From: Hemibagrus wyckioides
Lineage: Eukaryota; Chordata; Actinopteri; Siluriformes; Bagridae
Assembly (NCBI RefSeq): GCF_019097595.1
Contig: NC_080718.1
Coordinates: 21,945,657 to 22,009,656 of the forward strand
DNA: 64,000 bases
Reading direction: 5' to 3'
Under the pieces are notes generated by a model. It was not told the origin of the DNA and searched no databases. It saw only the letters and a program-made list of their open reading frames with translations. Below, one piece after another: positions 56,731-64,000 of this stretch; the stretch's first letter is position 1; each line of letters starts with the position of its first letter. A program made the translations under genes and the position numbers.

Positions 56731-57919
56731 ACAATTTAAAATAAAATTTGCAAATAAATAACATCAAAACAGGAAAATGGCAGGGGGAATCAATAAATAA
56801 AATTAATAAAACAAAAAATAATAAATAATAAAAAAGGAATATACAGAAATATTAAAGGGGGAACATGCTGATAAATTATTTATATTTATGTATGTATGTA
56901 TGTATATATATATATTATATATATATAAATAAATGATGTACTGCAGGTTTGTAAGCTGGTCAGTTTCAGTTGGTATCCAGTTAGTATCCAGTACCCAGTT
57001 CTTTTACAAAGGCTTTAAAGGGATACCACGCTGAATTATAATGACTTTCAAATAACCATGTTCTCTTGTTTCTCAGTACAGGCAAATAAACAGCAGATAA
57101 AGATTAAAGGTGGTGGTCTTGATGCAATGGAAAATGTCTGTCTGTGATGTTTCTACTCAACCCTCGGAGGCATGAACTGATTGATTATGTAAATCACTAT
57201 ACTCTAAATCAGAAGCCAAGAAACTCAGTATGGAACCTGAAAACAAGCAAGTTTCCCTGTGGAGATACTGGATTTAAGCTCTGAACAAAGCCTTGGAAGT
57301 TGATTGTAGTGTTTATTACATGCTTTTTTAAATCCATCAGTATAAAGCACGTTAATTATAATAACACTGTTACTCCGTAACAATACATCTGCACTCTTAG
57401 CAAACTGATTATACAGTCCTCCATTTTAACCAAGCGAACATGACGGGTGTAAATCTGTATAATCCAGCCTCGTTGCTTTGTTCATTATTCTAGTGGTTGC
57501 ATACAGTATTAAACAAAATCCCGTCACCCCCCTGAAAACTGCTATATACATTTTTCCATAACTATAATCCTTTTTTTACTTAAATATTAGGCACATCAGA
57601 GAAAAATGTACCCTCATGTTTACTTATTGGAGCCATTTGAGCTTTTATGTCCAACATTTCCATGGAGAAAACCCATCAGTTTTACCGCCATAACATCTGA
57701 TATAATCTGAGCAGCACTTTGTCTAGTCTTAACACGGCTGCTGGTAGATTCAAGCAGACGTTCTGGAGCTATATATTCATTTTACAGTTTGGATTATTGA
57801 GCTTTAGATTCAATGCAATGAACAGTCATTTAGGCTTTTAACTATAATTAACAGTTATATAGCAAAATAATTTCAACTTAGAACTTCATACTTAGAAATA
57901 GCTCTTTGATCACTTTTAT
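56731..57919. other. Intergenic sequence
   Basis: TATGTATGTATATATA tracts lie near 56890-56930. The rest is unremarkable and no gene is supported. Confidence 0.5.
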
Positions 57920-58640
57920 CCATCCGTTTCCTGTAGCGCTTATCCTACAGAGGGTCACAGGGAACCTGGGGTCTATACCAAGAGACTGGGATACAGGGAA
58001 TTTTGGGATACAGGGTCACAGGGAAACTGGGGTTTATACCAAGGGACTGGGATACAGGGAATTCTGGGATACAGGGTCACAGGGAACCTGGAGTCTATAC
58101 CAAGGGACTGGGATACAGAGTCACAGGGAACCTGGAGTCTATACCAAGGGCCTGGGATACAGGGAATTCTGGGATACAGGGTCACAGGGAAACTGGAGTC
58201 TATACCAAGAGACTGAGATACAGGTAATTCTGGGATACAGGGTCACAGGGAACCTGGAGTCTATACCAAGAGACTGGGATACAGAGTCACAGGGAACCTG
58301 GAGTCTATACCAAGAGACTGGGATATCCCAGTCTCTTGGTTTTGACTCCAGGTTCCCTGTGACCCTGTGTAGGATAAGCACTACAGAAGATGGACAGCAC
58401 CGTGGACGGAGTGGTAACCAATCACAGGACACATTCACACACGAACACCCTCATTCACTACAGACAATTTGGACAATTTAGAGATACCAATCAGCCTATA
58501 ACACGTCACTGAACTTTAGGAAGAAACCAGAGTACCTGGAGGAAACCCCCCAGAGCACAGGGCGAACATGCAAGCTCCATGCACACAGGGCGGATGGAGG
58601 AATCAAACCCCCCTGACCCTGGAGATGCTAACTACTAATT
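57920..58640. repeat. Dispersed repeat with expanded minisatellite and terminal palindrome
   Basis: The frame of a common fish repeat (TGTAGCGCTTATCCTACAGA at the left, AGGAAACCCCCCAGAGCACA at the right) encloses tandem units of ~60 bp built from GGGATACAGGGTCACAGGGA, ACCTGGAGTCTATACCAAG and an optional GGAATTCT insert (57957-58320). At 58309-58340 the last unit meets an inverted copy in a perfect 32-bp palindrome centred on GGGATATCCC. The inverted copy runs back out to GTAGGATAAGC at about 58380. Confidence 0.88.
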
Positions 58641-59110
58641 AACCCAAAGTGTAACTCTATAACACATTTAATAGAGATTCATCTAAACCACTGTAATGTC
58701 TCTTTAAAGCTTTCATTCGAAACCACTGATCATTCTTTAGACACCATGCCCAGGATCTTCACTCATCCAGATAATAGCTATTGTAAGAGCTTAGTGAGTC
58801 AGTAGTAAATGTTCTGTGCAAGTTTTTCAGACTGACACATCTCAGAAAATGTACCCTGATTATATTTTAAACGTGTTTCTATGTCATTGTGACATAAAGC
58901 GAGTAAGTAGTCACTTATTATATTTATATATATTTATAATCGCTACACTATGGAAAAAAAGTTCCAGGAATCCAGGTCTGAGATCATGTTTTGGAAACGT
59001 TCTCCATCAGTGACACAGCTGTGTATTCAGTAATTGGCTGGTTAAAAAAGAAAAAAAAAAAAAAAAACCCTAAGTGCTGAAGTGAGCATGTGCTGTTTCT
59101 GAGCTGAGAG
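58641..59110. other. Probable 3' UTR of the galectin and downstream sequence
   Basis: On the minus strand this follows the galectin stop codon. An ATTAAA is present (58667-58672, minus) and a poly(A) run on + at about 59050-59067. No canonical AATAAA is seen on the minus strand within 450 bp, so the transcript end is uncertain. Confidence 0.4.
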
Positions 59111-59260
59111 TCACCAGAGCTTAATGTCCTGTAAGTCCAGGTCTCCGAGGACCTCCAGCTGGGTGATGGAGCTCAGGTCCTGCACTCGGTGTCTGTACTC
59201 CAGCAGATGCTCTCCGTTCACGGCGATTTTAAACTGGTGAGTCTGGCACAGGATGATGAT
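59111..59260 (-). CDS. lgals8: Galectin-8-like terminal exon (end of C-terminal CRD)
   Basis: The 150-nt exon follows CCGTGTCTTCAG on the minus strand and encodes IIILCQTHQFKIAVNGEHLL, then EYRHRVQDLSSITQLEVLGD, LDLQDIKLW and a stop. FKIAVNG and the EYRHR strand are conserved in the last exon of galectins. The ending (LSSI-LE--GD--L--W) fits galectin-8 better than galectin-4 or -9, as I recall these. It completes the second carbohydrate-recognition domain of a tandem-repeat galectin, a soluble beta-galactoside-binding lectin secreted without a signal peptide. It converges with zdhhc14. Confidence 0.93.
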   Translation of the reverse strand: MIILCQTHQFKIAVNGEHLLEYRHRVQDLSSITQLEVLGDLDLQDIKLW

Positions 59261-59816
59261 CTGAAGACACGGATGGATAAGAACAGGTGTGTTCAAGAGC
59301 CACAGACAACCAGAATTCTGTAAGTGCTTTCGAATGATGATGATGATGATGATGTTCCTGCCACAAAATACTTAAACAACTGGTGAACATTCGAGATCTT
59401 GATTTAACCCTGATTTAATATGCACTTCGTGTCATCCCAGAAATCTTTGCATTTAGATACAATTTCAGTTCAAATTTGATAAGCCAAATTAATAAAATAC
59501 TAATCTAATATTTTAATAACATTGCTTTTGCTACGTTCAAACTAAGCTTTATGCATATTACCATGAAATCACTTTAGGATACAGAATTAGACTGAAATCC
59601 CTAATGAGCCAGAGGTACGAGTGGTGAGGAAAAACTCCCTGAGGAAGAAAGCTTGTGAGAAACCAGACTCAAAAGGGAACTCATCCTCTAGAGGGAGTTA
59701 CCAGATAGTGGGGTTAGTGGTACAGTATACAGTACAGTGATGTTAATAAGAGTCCTGGGTGGAGCACAGGTTTTATGATTACAGCAGCAGTTCTGAGGTA
59801 AAAAGCTACAGTATCC

Positions 59817-59853
<37 letters not shown>

Positions 59854-60661
59854 ACTACTACTCAAAGTTCTCAGGTCATCATGAGAAGAAGTGAAGATGT
59901 AAAATGTGTTCTCATCCTTAGAAAAGCCTCACATGTAACAGCGCTGGCCTTTTTTTTCTTTAACTATTCCTTATTTATTTTTTATTAAAGGTTATCTCAA
60001 TTACTTGTCTTTTAAAGCGCTGAATCATTACCATGAATCAGGAATGAAAGCTTTTGATCTTGAAGGTAAGTTCGATGAGGAGGACAAAAAAATTCAGCAA
60101 AGGAATCCAGACTAACGTCTAATTTCTTAGAATGATGTGCTGCAGATGTGGAAGATTAAATGAAAAACACATGAAGGTATTCCTTTAAGAGGAGTTTAAG
60201 CAGTAATAACGTGTTAATAAGTCACGTGTTGAGTTTGAATATCAGTAGAGTAAGAATCCAAGCTGCTCATCAGTCTGTTTTGATTGTCTTCCTCTCTACT
60301 TCCTGTCGATCAGAGCAACGCTAGCCAATTGCATGAACAGAATAGAGGAGTTAGTGCTCTCCGTTTGTCCGTAATATGATAATGCTGTTTAAAAATATGA
60401 GGTGTCTTCACGTCTCCAAAGAAGCATTCCCCATCCCACACTGTGCGACAGGAGAGCTTGAAATAGCTCTAAATAAAAAGCTGTTAATTTTTCTTTTTTG
60501 GCATAAGTCACAATTTAACAATACTGAGTCAGTGTTACAAACCTGGTGGTCAAAACCGGGTAACCAGGCGTTATGTCATGCTACAGCAACGATTTCACTC
60601 ACTAAAGTCTCCTGTGTGAATGTCAGAAGCCCCTTTTCTTTGCCGTAATACACACTCCTAC
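59261..60661 (-). other. lgals8: Galectin intron with dispersed repeat
   Basis: (GAT)n at 59336-59353 and (ATT)n at 59817-59850 are simple repeats. Between about 59575 and 59790, GAGGAAAAACTCCCTGAGGA, AACCAGACTCAAAAGGGAAC and CTCATCCTCTAGAGGG match a repeat common in fish genomes from memory. No further exon is seen. Confidence 0.6.
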
Positions 60662-60827
60662 CTCAAAATATTTCCCAGCTGTGAAGGGGAAGTACGAGAG
60701 CTCCATCTCCTCGGGTCCCCAAGACTCGCTTAAGAAGGAGTTGCGGACCAGTGTGCCCGATTTGATCCGTGCATTGACGTGTAGGGCGATGTTTTTTGAC
60801 TCGCTGCACCTCAGGTTTATAGAGAAA
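60662..60827 (-). CDS. lgals8: Galectin-8-like exon: core of the C-terminal CRD
   Basis: The 166-nt exon runs from TGTGTTCTAG| to TTTTGAG|GTAGG (minus strand). It encodes FSINLRCSESKNIALHVNAR, then IKSGTLVRNSFLSESWGPEE and MELSYFPFTAGKYFE. Sugar-binding residues present are His, Asn and Arg of HVNAR, Val and Asn of LVRN, and Trp and Glu of WGPE. The usual Pro of H-x-N-P-R is Ala. The position five after the Trp, an Arg in many galectins and in human galectin-8 C-CRD as I recall it, is Met. Affinity for galactosides may therefore differ. Length is typical for this exon class. Confidence 0.94.
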
Positions 60828-60903
60828 CTAGAACACATAAAACAAATCAGTTACAGTGTGCCTGTTATATGAATAATAAAATAAAGGAGCAGAGCTAAGG
60901 TAC

Positions 60904-60992
60904 CTGTGAGGAAACAAGCTGACATGACCCTTAATTGTTATGTGCTGTCCAGGACTGAGCCCTTTAAGTATGCTGCCTCTGTAGGGTATACT
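60904..60992 (-). CDS. lgals8: Galectin-8-like exon: start of the C-terminal CRD
   Basis: The 89-nt exon follows ATCACCTCTAG on the minus strand and ends CCTCACAG|GTACC. It encodes SIPYRGSILKGLSPGQHITI, then KGHVSLFPH. P-Y-x-G-x-I-x-x-G-L-x-P-G is the usual opening strand of a galectin domain. A second AG nearer the end (CCCTACAG) would break the frame and was rejected. It joins the next exon in the Ser codon AG|T. It is too short to appear as an obvious open frame by itself. Confidence 0.9.
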
Positions 60993-61083
60993 CTAGAGGT
61001 GATGAGAAAATGTCTTCATTGTAACTGGTGCAGCTTTGTACAGAATTCTTTGTTTTCAAAGTAATATATCAGTTCCAACTCAC

Positions 61084-61110
61084 CAAATCACCCGATTCTG
61101 AAAATATTGC
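61084..61110 (-). CDS. lgals8: Galectin-8-like 27-nt linker micro-exon
   Basis: A nine-codon exon (AIFSESGDL) lies between ATTTCCACAG and GTGAGT on the minus strand. Both splice signals are good and phase is 0 on both sides, so it can be included or skipped without shifting the frame. Position and small size fit the linker between the two carbohydrate-recognition domains, which is varied by alternative splicing in galectin-8 of other vertebrates. It is supported by splice signals and phase only. Confidence 0.7.
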
Positions 61111-61200
61111 CTGTGGAAATGAGATTATGAATCTTAATAACCGAACTGATTTGAAAAGGAATCAGTAAATGATTTGTTGTGATGAGACAGGGCGTCTTAC

Positions 61201-61320
61201 CGAGCTTGGGACGTAGCCAATGGCTTGTATTTGAACTTTTCCTGATACGGAGAACGTGTCGACCCTGTGCAGAGGGATTCTGTGCCGATACTCCAGGACA
61301 TGAGCTCCGTTTACTGCCAC
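61201..61320 (-). CDS. lgals8: Galectin-8-like exon: end of the N-terminal CRD
   Basis: The 120-nt exon follows CTGTCCTGCAG and ends AGCTCG|GTAAGA (minus strand). It encodes VAVNGAHVLEYRHRIPLHRV, then DTFSVSGKVQIQAIGYVPSS. FK|VAVNG joins the preceding exon. The YRHRI-x(4)-VDT--V-G-V-I pattern is the C-terminal half of a galectin domain, and the SGKVQIQAIGY ending resembles the galectin-8 N-terminal domain (as I recall, IYGKVNIHSIGF). It is the first of two domains, which is what makes this a tandem-repeat galectin. Confidence 0.94.
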
Positions 61321-63265
61321 CTGCAGGACAGAAACAGCCATCATAGACACACCACACTGCTGAGCATCTTGATAGCCTGTGCTTGAAGTACCGGATGTTT
61401 CGGGAGTGTAGAGAACTCTCGTTTATAGTTATCAACCCTATTTATCTCCATAATCAGACATCACTGTGTGGTGGCTTCCAGAAAACTGCAAAAAGATTTG
61501 GTTGTTTTTTTATTTCGTCTTTACTTCGAGAAGACAAACATATTTCACCAAAACCAGACAATCTAGCCTTACTGTTGACATTCCAGATTTTAAACTCTTC
61601 TTCTGTCTAAGACACAACAAAAGAAAAAACATATTTCACACATTACACCGCAAACAGTTTACACACTTCACTTGTGTTTTTTAAAATTTATATACAGTAC
61701 AGGTTTTCCCGAATAAGAACAGATGGACAAATGTGTCCTAAACAAACACGAATACACAAGCTTGTAGGGATGGTTATCAAGTCCTGGCAAAACTCCAACC
61801 CAAGCCCAAACCCACATGTCCAGAGATCCAGAGTTCAATACCACAGTCCAGGAGAGCAAAATTGACCGCTCTCTCAGAGAGGAAGAGGCGACATGCTCTC
61901 TCTCTCTCTTCCCACTATTACTCACAGTGACACTAGCCAATTATGGCATGTGGAAGTGGGCGGGTAGCAGTTTCCCTTGAGTGCGTTATGCTGCCCCTGA
62001 TGCAGCAAATAAAAAAAAACACACTTGAAACTAGCCCAGAAATTGTAGATAAATATTTCTTATTTTTTCAATCTTCATGTGCATTTCCGAATTTGCGATA
62101 TTCGTATCATCATATGTGCAACCTGGCAGCTCTGTTCACTTCTGGTTTAAATCCATATAAGAAAACATACAGATACAGGCAATGTGCTACAATTCTAATA
62201 TATGGTATAAAACCACAGTTTGATGACATTATGTGCCAGGTTTTCCCAGGTCACCACAACGCGTGTACTCTTAAAACCTACCCGGTTTACGATCATGTCT
62301 ACATGCTTTAAATTTTAACATCCATCCTCTTACAGGAAGAGAGACATCTAGTGTAATGAATACCAGGACAACAGTCAGAGTTTTCTGTGATTGCTGTGGC
62401 CAAAAATGCTTGATTTTGCTGCAACTGTTTTCATTTGTAATGCAATTTGTGTGAAACTACTTTAATACTACTTGGTGAAGATTCTTCTTTTCCCTTCCTA
62501 CCAGCGAAGACACATATGTAATGACTTTCTGCGACAACTGTACTCACATTGGCCGCACGTGCATCTATAAGGGCTTTGGCTGAATGTGTATTGTGATAAC
62601 ATCTGCAGGAATTTTGAAAAAACTGCAAACGGAGTTATCTTAAATTTGCATTGAATTCTGCCACCAAAAAAAAATAAAAGGTGACATGATCATCTTTTAT
62701 TAATCAGTCTTCTTTTATCATTATTTGCACCCAATGCAGGTACCTTCTATTTGCTTTGGATATAAAATGTTGTAGTCTTGCCTCTGATGGCTGGGAAATG
62801 GGGAAATAAATATGAAATCACTTACACATACCAGATCGGGTATATTTAGTTTCTATCCAGTAGCTCACAGAAAGTTGATACAGATGTTTTGTGTAAAATT
62901 AAAAGATCTGGTTTTAATTTAAAGCTGCAATTATTTTTGGCCCAACAGCGCCCTCTGGTGGGAAATTTGTATGGTAAACTTGTTAATATGTTCTGGTCAG
63001 CTATTAACTACTGCAAGAAGGAGGTACGTGCATGTCAATTATTTTTCATGCGCACAGACCACTCGTCCAAGAGCAGCAATGACGAACAGGAACTAGCAGA
63101 CATGTTTGGGAACCACAGGAGTAGAATTGCAAATTTCTTCCTTAACCAGGGTGATAATCAGAAATGTATATCCTACTCAGAGACAGGTGGTAAATACTAG
63201 TGTTTCTCATCACATGCCAAGCCAGCTCAAACCCAGACTCTCCAGGTGAATATCAGGTCACTCAC
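61321..63265 (-). other. lgals8: Galectin intron without recognisable elements
   Basis: About 1.9 kb of intron. Open frames at 61668-61940, 61943-62311 and 62889-63200 show no domain and no consistent splice signals. Short A runs and a GA run near 61900 are the only simple repeats. Confidence 0.55.
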
Positions 63266-63476
63266 CTTGAACACATCTTCCTGTACTAGAATGATTGTCT
63301 CAAAGGATGCTCCTTGCTTAAAAGGCATCTGATCCAGGACCTCCTCTCGACCCCAGCTACCTTGCTGTAAGGAGTTGCAAACGATACACGGTGAGCTCCT
63401 GAAGCGGGGATTGAAGTGTAAAGCGATGTCGGCTCGGGGCTTAGTGCTGCTGCCACAGGTCAGGTCAAACTGGAAC
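63266..63476 (-). CDS. lgals8: Galectin-8-like exon: core of the N-terminal CRD
   Basis: The 211-nt exon (minus strand, CTGCTTCCAG| to TTCAAG|GTGAGT) has the size seen for this exon in many galectin genes. It encodes FQFDLTCGSSTKPRADIALH, then FNPRFRSSPCIVCNSLQQGS, WGREEVLDQMPFKQGASFET and IILVQEDVFK. Sugar-binding residues H, N and R of HFNPRF, V and N of IVCN, and W and E of WGRE are all present. SSTKPRADIALHFNPRF, IVCN and WGREE closely match the galectin-8 N-domain as I recall it. The first base completes a codon begun in an exon beyond 64000, so the start codon and first strands are missing. Confidence 0.94.
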
Positions 63477-64000
63477 CTGGAAGCAGGAGTACACTTATAT
63501 ATAACTACATAAATATATTACATAAAACTATGCTGCTTAATATTTCACCTTGATAATTCCCGTTCCCGTTCATATTATACATGATTCTTGTTTTGCTGTG
63601 CAATAACCACAACACACTTCTAAAAATGTTGCACGTAATCTAGACTAGATCTGCACAATCTAAACAAAACGTGTATTTGCAATTAAATGATTTCATACTG
63701 CAACCGTATGCTATGCAAGTTTATAAATGATAAACTTGTGGAGTCTTAATGCAGCATGGTTACAGATTGTTCTGACTTAAATATTTCAGCTGTGTGGATT
63801 CATCAAATCACATATCCTGAGCATTTAAAGGAAAACACATTAAGATGAAACGTTTATACTGAAATATATCGGTCTTGTGTTCAGCTCATAATTTGCTGGT
63901 TCGTTCTCCAGTGAAAGAGGACACTGCTAGTGTGGTTAAAATGGCTTTTAACGTAAGAAATGATTCAGCAATCCTAACCATAAGGAAGAAACGTTTGCTT
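63477..64000 (-). other. lgals8: Galectin intron running off the window
   Basis: No PY-x-G or G-L-x-P-G exon is visible up to the window edge, so the preceding exon lies further to the right. Confidence 0.6.

Noticed and set aside
60904..60978. Alternative start of the galectin exon at the nearer AG (CCCTACAG|AGGC)
   Set aside because: It would shift the frame to an early stop; the upstream AG at 60993-60994 has a better pyrimidine tract and restores SIPYRGSIL.
61943..62311. 122-codon + strand open frame in the galectin intron
   Set aside because: No homology recognised, no splice signals, composition like the surrounding intron.
1..64000. A novel multigene defence or metabolic system
   Set aside because: The only supported host genes are a ZDHHC14-type palmitoyltransferase and a galectin; everything else is transposons and simple or tandem repeats.

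Overview
This is vertebrate nuclear DNA, almost certainly from a ray-finned fish. Exons are short and separated by long introns with GT...AG borders. The introns are full of teleost-type Tc1-like transposons, tRNA-derived SINEs, hAT and foldback elements and very long minisatellites. The repeat set would suit a catfish-like (siluriform) genome, but the species cannot be fixed from the sequence alone.

Positions 1 to about 55,800 (+ strand) hold the 3' part of one gene, the palmitoyltransferase zdhhc14. Eight consecutive coding exons join in frame into 404 residues (11641-11801, 23370-23528, 24824-24961, 31214-31262, 32633-32735, 34935-35044, 42950-43052, 54576-54968). They cover transmembrane segment 2 to the stop codon. 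The 5' exon(s) with the start codon and first membrane segment lie upstream of the window, so the first 11.6 kb is intron. The fifth intron visible here (31263-32632) has the hallmarks of a minor-class (U12-type) AT-AC intron.

Positions 59111-63476 (- strand) hold six exons of a tandem-repeat galectin that best fits galectin-8 (lgals8). They cover most of the N-terminal carbohydrate-recognition domain, a short linker and the complete C-terminal domain. Its 5' end lies beyond 64000. The two genes converge tail to tail, about 3.3 kb apart. The palmitoyltransferase is a membrane enzyme and the galectin a soluble beta-galactoside-binding lectin, and nothing here suggests that they work together.

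The rest is repeats. The main ones are a 6.8-kb array of a ~28-bp GT/GA unit (1-6811), a G-rich 42-bp array (8191-9970), a CT/CA array with a ~86-bp period (25550-26984), a 22-bp array split by a solo LTR (33080-34010), GGAA and GGAC/GGAT arrays (43181-45462), and a minisatellite ending in a 32-bp perfect palindrome (57920-58380). Two 1248-bp Tc1-like transposons are nearly identical. One (29118-30365) keeps an intact 343-codon DD34E transposase and the other (38062-39309) has a nonsense codon. No new multigene system was found. The most notable signals are the AT-AC intron, the repeat architecture and the transposon nests.
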